Positions 35,377 through 47,223 of a stretch of DNA of 64,000 bases are shown here, in pieces; within the stretch, counting starts at the first letter, position 1, and each line of letters begins with the position of its first letter. Where the stretch lies: assembly GCF_013426205.1 (NCBI RefSeq), contig NC_089425.1, positions 3,844,001 through 3,908,000 on the forward strand, read 5' to 3'. The translations under genes were made by a program, and so were the position numbers. The notes beneath the pieces were generated by a model. The model saw only the letters and a program-made list of their open reading frames with translations, searched no databases and had not been told where the DNA came from. This stretch comes from Metarhizium brunneum (Eukaryota; Ascomycota; Sordariomycetes; Hypocreales; Clavicipitaceae).

Positions 35377-36691
35377 TCAAGTTTTTTCTCTCTTCTTCGC
35401 CGCAATGACTTCTTTCTCTTGCCGTGTGGCCGGCGTGGGTTGAGATTTTTCTTCCCGAATATCATCCATATTATCAATGATCCCTGCACAAGTAGGTCCC
35501 AGCCTCTTCAGGCCACCATGTATTATAATTCGAGGATCGAGGAATGTCCCATGTGTCTTCTCCTCCTTCACATTGCTCCAGTCTTGACCCATGGCTCCCT
35601 CCAAGAATCCAAGCGTGAAAGCGACCCAGTACAGGGCACTTCTTGCATCTTTAACACCCGGTGGGCGTCGAAACTCGACCGTTCCGCACTCCGAACCCAA
35701 ATGCTTAAAGTTCCAGGACACATACTTGTTCTGGAAGACGTTCATGGGATCAGCGCGGGGAGCCTGATCCGGTCGAACTCCTTGAAGAGGGGTCCCCATG
35801 TAACTGAGGACATGTTGCTGTACAGCTCCGCATACCGAGGAGCGCAGCTTCCTTTCTGGAAATTTGACACCGCCCATTCGTTATCTTTCCGGTCGGGGGG
35901 GACGGCGGCCGTGACGGCGCGGTCAAAGTACGCGACGGCCTTCATGATGCTGTGTAGCTGTTCGGGTTTGTACCCGTTGCCTTCCCGAGAAGGGGAGACG
36001 TGCACGTGCATCGAGCAGCCTGTCGTCAGCTGCGTCTCTCCGATCCTCTGAAGGGTGTGAAACACTTTCGTAATTTCTCCTTGCCAGTCGGTGTTGGTTG
36101 TCATGCATCTGGACACGAGCTCAAGCCTCTCTAGGTTGTGGTCTTAGTAACAGTTCGACAGCCGGATAAACATGAAACAAAGCAGGAGATGAGATATTCC
36201 AAGAAATCATGTATCATCAAGTATACTAAAATATACCCCGAATACGGTGTAACACACAATATACTCTGATATGGTATGGTATACCACACACTGTAGAGTA
36301 GACTGCGGTATAGTCCAATATCCCGGAACATACTCACATATAGTATACCGCACGACTACGACATCATGCAATATTCTGTATGCTTCCGAAAGTGGCGTGT
36401 ATCTTTCTGCAGGGCGTACTTACAGAAATCCGGCCTCTCATCTAGCGTGGGCTCGTCCATGACGGACCGCATGTCGTAGCCTTGCGTCGACACCCCGGCT
36501 TCGACACCAGCACCGGTCAGTTCCCTGGCGATGGCTAGCCGAAGAACATTTCGGTTGACCCTAGCCGGATTTGTCTTCTGGCTGTGATCGAGCCCGGCCG
36601 TCCACCCGCTCATGTGCTCCCGGATGAGCGCCCCGTTGGGCTTGAACAGAAGTTCGACCTCGATGCCGAAGGCTAGCGTTGACTCTGACAT
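35377..36691 (-). pseudogene. amidoligase-family gene (PF12224 type) with one frameshift
   Basis: Exons on the minus strand: 36691-36424 and 36142-35377. The family is the fungal putative amidoligase group (ATP-grasp-like, glutamine-synthetase fold relatives). Landmarks: STLAFGIEVELLFKPNG, ERLELVSRCMTTNTDWQGEI, TTGCSMHVHVSP, YKPEQLHSIMKAVAYFDRAV, DNEWAVSNFQ, then after the break YVSWNFKHLG, CGTVEFRRPPGV and ALYWVAFTLGFLEGAM. Between LFKEFDRIRL and NVFQNKYVSWN the frame changes: the upstream frame stops at 35742-35744 and the downstream one continues, consistent with loss of one base near 35742-35755. No GT donor exists there to explain it as an intron. Everything else aligns at full length (about 344 aa), so this is a recent lesion or a sequence error. 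Members modify peptides or amino sugars by amide ligation; the substrate is unknown. Confidence 0.75.
36143..36423 (-). repeat. A/T-rich, inverted-repeat-dense intron of the amidoligase gene
   Basis: This 281-base intron is far longer than the 50-130 bases usual in this window. It is dense in GGTATA/TATACC-type words in both orientations (for example ATGGTATGGTATACC near 36270), so it can fold extensively. Donor GTAAGT and acceptor CTAAG frame it. It may hold a degenerated insertion. Confidence 0.5.
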
Positions 36692-38119
36692 TGCGTATAT
36701 AATATTCAAAAGATAAGGCGTTTTTCAAACAATAATGATAAAAGACTTTTTGCCCTTCAGGGGACAAGTGTATAGTAGAAGGAATAGGCGACTGGGTTGA
36801 ATCCAAGATTCCTCCAAAAAACCAAGGCCTCCAACCATCTTTATAGTCGTTTCTCCTTCTCCAAGCAAGAAGCTTTGATACCAAATGCCATGCTGTTCAA
36901 GACGAGGCCAAATACCGTGTTCAGAGTTCCATGCTTCCAGCGTTGGCCGAAGCCTCGAGGCTCGCAGGTTTATTGGCATGCCACGTCGGCATGATATCGT
37001 GGATTCGTGAAGCCCGACGATTGGACGCTCACGATGCCGAAATGGAAGCCCTGGCTCGCCGACGCCCCGAGGTTCCTCATCCTTATGCGCCGCGGCACCT
37101 GTTCTGGCGCTGTCTGCCCTCGCGATGCCCTCGCCCCGTCCGTCCGCGCGGACTGCTGGGCCTTCCATGGCCATGGCGGCCGCTGGAAATGACACATCCC
37201 TTCGTCGTTGGCGATTCGACGGCGCAGAGACTGTTCCAAGCGCGCTACGCGCTTTGCTATTCGACTCGGGGAGGGCGTGCGGGTTGCCATTTTCATGCAG
37301 CCGCGATAGTTACACGGGAGTTCAGGGGCGAAACGGCCGACGGGTCGCACGACTGACCCTGCCGCATCGCTGCCTGCAGCGGCGTCCACGCACATGATGA
37401 GCGTGCCAAGGCCGGCGGCGGCGGGTGTGTAACTTGTGTGCGGCGTGTTCAGAGCTTGTGTCGGGGGCATGTTGAGGAGAGCTGCGGTCGTGATGGTGCG
37501 GGGGGAGGGAGGCCGCTCTCCGAGCCCGGATCAAGTTGACGAGTTTGCGCTCCGCGTGGGAATGTCTGGGTAATCGTGTGGCTCGTGCGAAGGCGACGAG
37601 CTGGCCTGGCGTTGTATGTATGCGGTTGGGCGGCGGGCATGGACCGTTTGCGCGTGTCTGTGGCCAGTTCACGAGACGGCTGCGGAACGTGGATTTATGC
37701 ACACTGATGGCTGGCCTGGCCGTTTCGTCTGATACGACTACTAGACTAGTAGCTTACTTTGCTTGTCAGAAGCGGCTGACACCTGGCAATTTCCAATATG
37801 TATATCTGATATATATGCGGCGTCGCAACACTACGAGTACGGACGAGAGCGATGGCGAGACGTTGATTCTCGGTGACGCGCCTACGATTTTACACAGTTC
37901 CTGGCTCATTGTTTCACAAGGCGGCGATGAGGGAGGCTCAGGGCATCTTGTGCGAGAAGATACAAACTAATAGGACCTAGGAATATTTGGCAGTTTCAAC
38001 TCGTGTCTTGACGTAAACATACAGTGTAGGTGGTATCCGATCCTTGTCAGCACAAAACTCGTCTTCATTTTTCAAATCCGCTCCGTCACAGAAAACTTTA
38101 GATTTCAGGGTTCTCTATA
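36692..38119. other. 1.4 kb region upstream of the amidoligase gene
   Basis: Overlapping ORFs of 60-166 codons exist on both strands between 36725 and 37470, in GC-rich sequence. None shows a family motif or splice-supported model. They could be the last trace of another decayed gene, but I cannot support one. Confidence 0.4.
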
Positions 38120-38827
38120 TCCTCTAAATAACATGTTCACTCACTTGACGGTAGAAGCCGGCAGGCGAGTCAACGACTCCATAGCAGCCTTGGTGTAGTC
38201 CTCCATCGACATGAGGGCAGCGGCCGAAAACTACGACTCCATTCCGACCTCGGCCGCGCTGACGTTTCGCGAAGTGGTGGCTCCATCCTATACGCATCTG
38301 AGATCCGAAGCAGATCTTGTCGCTGGGGACGGCATGTCTCCGTACTCTCCGCCCGCAGATTGAAAGGTATCCAGGCAAATGCCGATATTCGGGCGGCCAG
38401 CTCTCTGGGATATCTCCCACACGTCTTTCCATCCCGCGGCTTACGTGGCCCAGCACCAGTTTTCGTAGGCGAGGCGAAACCCCTTTTCCACCAGCATGCC
38501 GGCCGGCTAGCGCAAGTCCTCGGCGTGCTGGTCCAGACATGGCGACGCATCTTCTGCGTCGATTGAGCCTACCTGCAAGTAAAGAAGTCAGTCGTCTTCT
38601 TATCAAACTGGTCCATGGTCGTTCTCGTCAATGGTCCTTCCTTCGCTGTCGCCACCGTACGTCAGTATATCCAGCATAGATATCTCTATCCCGTCGCATC
38701 CAGCGCTGCGAATTGCTTCCAGCTTTTGGGGCAGTGTCGCATTGAAGTATGGCGGGATACTGCACGAAGCAAAGAAATGGGAATGATACAGCCTTGATAC
38801 TCGATACCCATGACGACAAATTAGCAT
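38120..38827 (-). pseudogene. sugar phosphate isomerase / 3-dehydroshikimate dehydratase-like pseudogene
   Basis: The TIM-barrel family of AP-endonuclease-2 type is recognisable in pieces. Nearest the start: SCSIPPYFNATLPQKLEAIR, SAGCDGIEISMLDILTYGG, EGRTIDENDHGPV then a stop. Next, after a missing segment of roughly 75 codons: VGSIDAEDASPCLDQHAEDL, stop, PAGMLVEKGFRLAYENWCWA, stop, GWKDVWEISQRAGRPNIGIC, LDTFQSAGGEYGDMPSPATR, then a frame change to ISDAYRMEPPLRETSA. So there are at least three stops in or between homologous blocks, one frameshift and a large deletion. The catalytic glutamate region (YENWCWA) survives. The gene faces away from the 6PGDH-like pseudogene across a 350-base gap. 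The family is confident; the specific substrate is not. Confidence 0.8.
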
Positions 38828-39180
38828 GTTTTCCCTGAAAGAGTCTATACTGGATTCAACTCGTCTCTAGCATTATTTTATAATGGGACGGGGAAAAAAA
38901 AGGTAACAACATACGGCTAGCCCTTACGACACCACAACATCATGGTGATGCATGCGGTCCCGTACGCGACAATCGTGTCATGGAATCTGGCGATACACGG
39001 CAATGACTGCCTAAGCTTCCGAATTGACAACACGCAGCGTATGAATTTGTCGGCTGTTGGGAAACTCCAACTTGTTTGTATACATAAACGTGCAGATCCA
39101 CGCGTGTTGAGTGTCATTTCCCATGACTGAAATTTAGCTATCGTCACTTTCCCATATCCAACAACAAACCAACAGTGGCC
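38828..39180. other. former divergent promoter between two pseudogenes
   Basis: This 350-base gap separates the isomerase-like (-) and 6PGDH-like (+) remnants. It contains an A9 run at about 38897. No gene is seen. Confidence 0.5.
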
Positions 39181-40552
39181 ATGGACGCTCAATCAGATGT
39201 AGCCATGAAATTCAAGAGAATCGGCATTGTTGGCGCAGGGAACATGGGGTCCATGATGGGTTTCGCCTTTTCCGAACTTGGCCTTGACGTCTCGATTTGG
39301 GATGTCAAGAGTGCCAACATTAATGGGGTCTTGAGCAAGCTCAGGCCTGAGCCGAACGAGGGTGACATCATTATGGACGGCGGCAATGAGCACTATCTAA
39401 ATACAAAGAGGAGGCAAAAGGAATGCAGAGACATTGGCGTGGACTGGATCGGGATGGGAGTTTCGGGCGGCTATCAGTCGGCGCGCCACGGACCAAGCCT
39501 CTCGCCAGGAGGAGATAATGCTGCGTTGGAAGAAGTCATGCCGCTGCTGGAACTTTATGCGGCCAAAGACCCCAAATCAGGCGTGTCGTGCGTATCGAGC
39601 ATTGGACCGGGCGGCTCTGGTCATTTGTAAAGATGGTGCACCACGGCATCGAGGTCGGCATGCTTTCTGCCCTCTGCGAGGCCTGGGGTTTCCTCAACAC
39701 CGGCATGGGGCCCGACTACCATCAGATTGGACAAGCATTCCAGCAGTGGAACAATGAAGGGGAACTGCATGGCACTTTTCTTGTCGAGATTGCCGCAGAT
39801 GTTTGCAAGGCAAGAAAACGTGACGGCGGCTACGTCCTCGACGACGTGCTCGACAAGGTCGTGCAAGACGGCGATGCTTCAGAGGGAACGCCATCATGGT
39901 CAATCGCAGAATCCGCCTCGAGGCACATATCGTGCCCGACACTCGCCGCGGGACTTTTTTTCCGCACTGCTTTAGGGAATCGCCAGGAACGGCTCAAGGT
40001 CGCCCAGAGCGTTGCCATGCCCCCGCCAAGGTCCTTTCAAGACATGATGGACAAGGACAAGATGGTCCAAGACCTTCGCAGGGTCGTATATTGCGCCTTT
40101 TGGCGTCGTACTGCCAGGGGCTGGAGCTGATTGCGCGGGAATCGATTGATGAAGGCTGGAATATCCGTCTGTCCGGATGCATTCGAATCTGGCGCGCGGG
40201 GTGCATTATACAGTCAGAGTTCATCGCCGACATACTGGAGCCGTTCCTCAACATGAACAAGACGCCTACAAATGCCAAACTCGACAGCCGCGTCGGGCGG
40301 GAACTGCAGCGCAACTATGGCGTACTCAAGGATATCGTCTCTCGGGGGCTTGCGTACGACGACTACATACCTGCCCTCTCCGCAACGCTCGAGTATATGA
40401 AGTGCAGCGGCGGGACGATGCTGCCGACGAGATTTGTGGAAGCTCAGATGGATTATTTCGGGGCTCACTCATATGACAAGGCTGGTGTGCCAGGCGAAGA
40501 CCCTGGGCCGGTAGCAAAAGGCGCACATGACTACGAGTGGAAGCCTGCTTAG
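39181..40552 (+). pseudogene. 6-phosphogluconate dehydrogenase-like pseudogene
   Basis: Three reading frames must be combined. Frame 1 (39181 to about 39628): FKRIGIVGAGNMGSMMGFAF, then DIIMDGGNEHYLNTKRRQ and GMGVSGGYQSARHGPSLSPG. Frame 2 (about 39629-40105): FVKMVHHGIEVGMLSALCEA to MMDKDKMVQDLRRVVYCAF. Frame 3 (to 40552): LASYCQGLELIARESIDEGW, CIRIWRAGCIIQSEFIADIL, LPTRFVEAQMDYFGAHSYD. Each change is a one-base loss in a short T run (CATTTGTAAAG; GCCTTTTGGCG). In the NAD(P) domain roughly 50 residues are missing between WDVKSANI and LSKLRPEPNEGD. The family is the fungal paralogous 6PGDH-like group (HHGIE instead of HNGIE at the active site), not the housekeeping enzyme. Probably non-functional. 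Confidence 0.85.
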
Positions 40553-42219
40553 AGTGTTCATGTTAGCCCAACTCATTTCTTGACTAACTTGGTCCTATAA
40601 ACAAACATATCCTGAATAATGCGTGTGTGGAACCTGACTAGAGGATGGACCGAGGACGGAGTACTCTGTAGTAAAGATGGATGGAATATGGCATCTGCAA
40701 AAGCACGCCCGACGACGCCCAGGACAAACCGAAACAGGGCTGGCCTCGAAGGAGACATGGTGCGGCAGTCGGCAAACGAGGTTGCTTTTCTCCAAGTTGA
40801 CGGATGGATATCGGGTGGGGGGCGTTGATGTGTCTGGCTGCAAGGTACCGACTAATCATGATTGATCAAATACCAGCACCACTTGGCCATTGCATGGTCT
40901 TGCATGCCTTGCATGCGCGCCCACACCGTTGCCGTCAATTCGTTTTGGCCGTTGCAACTAGTACATACGTACGTAGTCTCTCGCATGACATGGTGCTTGA
41001 TCCGGCAATGGCTGAAGGCTTGGAGGCTTGGGCTGCAAGGAAGAGGAAAAGCTGATGAGCCAATCTTGTCTTGCTGGGCAACAGGCAATTGGACCATGCA
41101 ACATGGAATGTTGACATGGGACATGGAAGCCCCAGATCAATTAAATTGCATCGTGGTGGGCACGAGACGCCACTGGAGCCACTGGAGCCACTGGACCTCG
41201 CCCGCATTGTCAACCAGACGCAAGCAGACTGGAGCTGGAAACCGGCCCGTGAGCCTTCGGGCGCTGTGCACTGGCATCCGGAAGCACCACACCAGCGGTG
41301 GACCCAGCACTAGGCAGTAAGTCGGGACATCAGGGCGTCAGGCACCAGACCGGTCACCACTTGACCCTCCAGTCCGCTCCCCTCCCTCCATCAATTGATG
41401 ATCCATCCATCCATTCTCCGACCCCATCCACATTGAATCCCCAAGGCCGAATTGTCTCTTTTTTTTTCTACGTGCGCCAGACGCTTTGCCTGTAAGACCA
41501 GCCTTGCTTCATTCCAGTTGCCAGTTGACATGTACATGCAAATACTAGCTAGACCGCCGTGCGTGCGGTGCCAGGGTGCCTCGTGCTGTCATCCCGTCCC
41601 ACTCGTCCGCCCAGCTCTCGAGTGCTCTCACCCTTGACCCCTCCGTCCAGAGCTACTTCAGCCCTCGACAGTTTCACTAACAAACAACAACAGTCCGGTC
41701 CGAACCAGCCCTCCCCCCCCTCGCTCGTCAGCCTTCAGTCTGCCATCCCGAACCGCACCTTTCGACGACATCTTCTTGACCGCCTCGTCGGCTTTGTTCT
41801 GCGAGTCAATCACTACCAAGGCGCATCTGTAACGATATAAAGAAAAGAAAAGAAACACACTTCGCCGTCTACTCATTCCGTGTTGCTGCTGCTGCCCGAC
41901 ATCCAGCAGCTATTCCCTTCCTCGCTTCACACCGAGTCGATACGCGCAGCAAACGACCCATCGCCGCCGGTTCACGGCCAAAGTGAAAGGAAGATAGATG
42001 ATCATATAGCCTCGCCCCGGTACCGCTCCAAATGCCAATCCGACCTGTTTCTTCCATGATCTAGCATGCGACAACCGCGCTCTCTCCAAAGCACGACCGT
42101 CTCAATATCCCGACGTCGCCTTTACCTCAGCCTGGCCACAACAGATATTGTGCAAGACACCATAGATTGACGCCGGCGGCACACACACTGGGGCGGTGAG
42201 ATAACCACCACTCAGAGTT
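40553..42219. other. intergenic region, sepH promoter and leader
   Basis: It contains ACGGAGTACTCTGTAG near 40655 and GGAGCCACT x3 at about 41172-41195. A C/T-rich leader runs from about 41340 to the ATG at 42220. No gene is seen. Confidence 0.5.
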
Positions 42220-45200
42220 ATGCCGCCCGAGCGGCAGTACCACGCCAACAATGGCAATGGCCGCCATGCTGGTCACGCTGCCATTGTGGCCACCAGAGAA
42301 AGATCCGGCGTGCCTGGCACCCCATCCCGAAAGGAACGGCAGCGAGAGAGTTCGGCAGTACAGGATCCCGGACTGAAAGACTATGTGCGTTAACCCGTTG
42401 TAGGCATTGCCTCTATTTACTATTATTGAAAAAGAAAACTTGTCAAGGGCGTGATTCTGGCAAGGCTTTTCAGTTCAAGCTCGGGGCTGACCATTTCATA
42501 GACGTTAGGTGAATGTATTGGTAAAGGCGCGTTTGGCTCCGTTTACAAGGCCTTCAACTGGAGTACTGGCGAAGCTGTTGCCGTCAAGCAGATTAAGCTC
42601 GTGGATTTGCCAAAGAGCGAGTTGCGGATGATTGAGGTGCGTTCAGCCTTCTGTGCCGCTACGTTGGCAACGAGACAGAGATACATACTCACATCACGGG
42701 GGAATTAGAGCGAAATCGACTTGCTCAAGAATCTTCTTGTAAGCACCACCAAACCCAATCTTTGCCATGGCCGAACCTGTCTAACATGTGGGTAGCATGA
42801 CAATATTGTTAAATATATCGGCTTCGTAAAGGCAACCGATTGCCTCAACATCATATTAGAGTACGGTTTTCTGTTCTTGGAGGTGGTTCACGACGACGAT
42901 GCGTGAAGCTTACAGTTAGCTAGATACTGCGAAAATGGCTCATTACACTCGATACTCAAAGCCTATGGCAAATTTCCCGAAAATCTTGTCGGCGTCTACA
43001 TGACCCAGGTTCTTCTAGGTCTTCAATACCTCCACGATCAGGGTGTCATCCATCGAGATATCAAAGGTGCCAACATTCTCACCACCAAGGATGGCACCGT
43101 CAAATTGGCGGATTTTGGCGTTTCTACCAGCACACTAGCAGGAGGCCAGGATAAGGAGGCTCAGGTTGTTGGCACGCCATACTGGATGGCGCCAGAAATT
43201 ATTCAACTCTCTGGCGCCAGTTCCGCCTCTGACATTTGGAGCGTTGGATGTACCGTCATCGAGCTGTTGCAGGGGAAACCACCCTATCACAATCTGGCAG
43301 CCATGCCAGCGCTCTTCGCAATCGTCAACGACGACCATCCTCCCCTGCCCGAGGGCATCTCTCCTGTATGTATCCCACCTGGCCCCCACCCGTCCCCGGC
43401 CTTTTTTTTTTTTTTACTCACACGGCTCAGGCTGCGAGAGATTTTCTCATGCAATGTTTCCAAAAAGACCCAAACCTGCGTGTGTCAGCTCGCAAGCTGC
43501 TGAGGCATGCATGGATTGTTGGCTGCCGCCGTGCTGAAGCACCAGTATCCAAAGCGCCAGACAACTTCAACCAGGCTGTCGAAGAAGTAAAGCAGTGGAA
43601 CAAGGCCCTGAATTCCTCCGAACCTGCACTCCGGTCGTCTACAGGGTCCGATACCACTGGGATATCGTCCCGGTTCATCGGTGGGACCCCTGGCAAAGGC
43701 TCAATGGGACTTGCTAAACCCAGGCTTGGGGTTGAGGCTTTTAAAACTGCGGAGCAGGCAGGTACGTTTTGTTATTCTTACAATCCCGACGGGCATAACA
43801 TTTTCCCAATAAGCTATACAGTATATATCGAACCCTCAGCGTTCGATGCCTTGGGCTAGGCTAACCTTGTAGCAGATAGCGATAATTGGGATGATGATTT
43901 CGTCACTGCCATCTCACCAAGCGCATTGCATCTTCCTCACCTGAAACCACAAGACAATTTTGGGGGTCTACTGTCAAGCGACAAGCTCAAAGCATTTGCA
44001 TCTACAAATGACTTGAGAATAGATACTGACAACTACGACGATGATTTTGAGGGCGAGTTGCTAACTATCAAAGGCCCCGCCCACCAACGTGACGAAGTTC
44101 AGGAACAGACTCTCCGACCAATACATAAGACGGCAGTCCCGAGTACAAATGCCAAGTCCCACCAACGCACCAAGTCTCTGGGAAAGGCAATTGCACAAGT
44201 GCCTGGGTCCTCTGTGCCCAGGTCCCCATCAAAGGGCCACTTTGGCAACAAATTTGAGCTGCCTCCTCGCCCAGACGTGGTATTTCGAGAACAGAGTGTG
44301 GAGGATTTCTCTGACTTGTTTGTGGATAATGATGAAGCCTTTAATTACAGAGTCAACAGAGCAGTCAGAAGGGTGAGTTCTCTATTTCAAGAGGTTTTGT
44401 TTTCCCGCCCATCTATGACTAAACCTTGTAAACCAGGGATCTCGCGCCACCGATGCACCGCAACTCTTCCATCCATCGGACTTGACGACCCTTCCCCGTT
44501 CCATGCAGGCTCCCGACGGTAGTATCAGGAAGAGGCCGCCTTCCCGGCCGTCTGTACTCCCTGACCGGCCCATGCGTCGCACTCGCTCATCTATAGAGAT
44601 ACAAAAATTCGCCGAGGACGATGACGAGGACTTTTCGGATGTGTTTGGCGCCAGTGACTCCATAGCTGACAAGGAGGAAAGCGAGCGTGGCTCTGAGGAT
44701 GGTGGTCTGATGCTATTGTCAAAGATGTCGAGCAACTCCTGGCTTGGAGACGACGAAGAAGAATATGACCCATTTGCTTCCATGGACCCTGGTTGGGATG
44801 AGATGGACCTCGAAGCAAACATTGCAAGAGACAGGCACGCTCGTCTGGCAGAAAAGGTTGAAGACCTTGTCAGTTCACTCAAGACGACCGAGGCCAACGA
44901 TACCCTATCCGAGGTGTCCGAAGACTTGGTATGCCAACATTGCACTACATATTTTATTTCATCATCGGGCAATCGCTAACTATTGACCAGCTGGGCTTAT
45001 TATGGGAAAACAAGGAAGTGAAGAACTTGATCATCAGCGCGCACGGATTACTACCGATTCTGGAGATTCTCGAGCCGTGCACCGTCAAGAGCAGGCAGTA
45101 CATGATACTGCAGCTACTCAAAGTCGTCAATGCGGTAGGTTGATGCTTGCAGCTTTCCCCCGTGATGCAATGCTAACTATTTGCAGATTATTCTCGACGA

Positions 45201-47223
45201 CGTAGAAATTCAAGAAAACCTTTGCTTCGTAGGTGGTATACCCATCATTACGAAATTTGCAGCTCGCCAATATTCCGACGAAATTAGACTTGAAGCAGCT
45301 GCTTTCGTGCGACAAATGTACCAAACCAGTACCCTGACCCTTCAAATGTTTGTGTCCGCCGGTGGTTTGAATGTGTTGGTCGAATTTTTGGACGAGGACT
45401 ATGACGGCGCCAGAGACTTGGTGCTCATCGGGGTAAACGGCATCTGGAATGTCTTCGAACTACAGGGCCCGACCCCAAAGAACGACTTCTGCAGAATCTT
45501 CTCTAGAAGCAAGATTTTATATCCCCTGGCATTGGTGCTGCACCGAGTTCTGGATGAGGAAGATGAAGACGAGTTGGGCGAGCTCATAGAGGGGCGGATT
45601 GTCAACATCTTTTACCTCTTCAGCCAGGCAGAAAATTACGTCAAGGAGGTAGTGGCTGACCGGCAAGTCCTCAAGAGTGTGCTGAAGGATCTACGGCGCA
45701 TGACGCCCATCCACCAGGTAACGATGCTCAAGTTCATCAAGAACCTGTCTATGCTATCAACAACGATTGAAACCCTTCACTCAGCAGACGCTATAGAATT
45801 TCTCATCGACCTGCTTAGCTACAGCATGAAGAAGGGCCAGAAACATTTCCGGGAAATATCTAACCAAGTACTTAATACGTTGTTCAACCTCTGCCGGCTC
45901 AGCAAGGAACGTCAAGAAGACGCGGCCGTGGGAGGCATCATCCCCTTGCTTCTGCGAATCATGCAGACCGACCGCCCACCCAAGGAGTTTGCTCTGCCCA
46001 TCCTGTGTGACATGGCGCACTCTGGGTCCAAGGGGCGGCGCTATCTGTGGCAGAACAAGGGTCTTGACTTTTATGTATCACTATTGACCGATCAGTACTG
46101 GCAGGTCACAGCTTTGGATGCAATTTTAGTATGGTTCCAGGAGGAGACAGCCAATGTAGAGAATCATCTCATTGACGGCAACTTTACGCGAGCAATCGTC
46201 AGCTGCTTCAGCACGAACAAACTAAACGCCTTTGATTCAAACTTGCTCGAGCCACTTCACAAGCTGCTGCGTCTCAGTCCGTCAACAGCGTCTTCGCTGG
46301 CCAAACCAGAAATGTTTGCTGGCATTACCCAACGGCTGGGACACAAGAAACCTGTCGTGCGACTGAATCTGCTGAGACTTGTCCGTATCATCATGGACGC
46401 CTGTGAGCCCGGCCTGGGCGGTGGCGATGGATCTCGCACTCTCAATAGCAGACAAGTTCGGTCACTCATGGACTCAATCCAGACACTAGCTGAGACTGAC
46501 TCCGCCGTCCTTGTCCGTAACCTAGCAGCAGAGCTCGTCAAGTCTCACATCGACAGCAGCTCGGGAATGCTCCTCTTGCGCCATGACAGCGGCGTAACAT
46601 CCGCATCATCGCAGGTCAACCCCGCATCGTCATCGAGAAGAGGCCCCCGCCGAAACACCAGCTACACTCCTCCCAGTCTCCAATCATCCATATCAATGCC
46701 GCAAACGCCCACACACCGCAGCAGAACCAGTCTAGCAAGCAACGCAGGCGCCTTCATCGAAGTCGCCGCCAGCCCTCGCCGCACGGCAGCCGCCTCGGCG
46801 CTCGAACGCGACGCCATCTACTACCGCCCCCGTAGCCGTGACAGCACAGCCGGCTTCGTACCAACCAGCATCCCCCGCCGGGTCAGCGGCGACTCGACGT
46901 CGTCCATGAGCAGCTCCGCGACCACTGGGTCAGCCGGGCCCTCCTCTAAGAGCCGCCTCCCGCGCACTTCGCTCGCCAGCCGCCCCTCGGGTGCTCCATT
47001 CTCCGTTCTTAGAGGGGATCCCGCTCCGCCCATGGTTGTCCGCAGCGATAGCAGCGCCAGCAACAAGGAGAACAGCGCATCTGGCAACGGCTACTCCATG
47101 GCGAGTATATCGCGTCCAGGCTCGTCGCGCGACGGAACGGCTGCAACTGCCGTGGCAAGTGGACCCAAACGACGGCAGAGGGCGCCAAGTGAATTGAAGT
47201 GGTCTAACAGTGACGCAAAATGA
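42220..47223 (+). CDS. sepH: septation protein kinase SepH (Cdc7-type, SIN/MEN pathway)
   Basis: Ten exons: 42220-42384, 42502-42636, 42709-42738, 42796-42860, 42924-43365, 43431-43761, 43876-44372, 44437-44928, 44991-45134 and 45187-47223, giving 1445 aa. The kinase domain spans about residues 56-310: GKGAFG (62-67), catalytic Lys84 (AVKQIK), HRDIKGAN (175-182), DFG (195-197), [13 protein letters not shown] long acidic linker follows ([13 protein letters not shown]), then an armadillo-like helical region ([19 protein letters not shown] to [13 protein letters not shown]), and a Ser/Pro/Arg-rich tail. Family role: SepH in Aspergillus and Cdc7 in fission yeast act downstream of the Spg1-type GTPase at the spindle pole body to start septum formation. 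All splice phases close. Exon 3 is a 30-base microexon. Confidence 0.95.

Noticed and set aside
36725..37470. Overlapping ORFs upstream of the amidoligase gene
   Set aside because: GC-rich frames on both strands are open together, no frame shows a family motif, and no splice model joins them.
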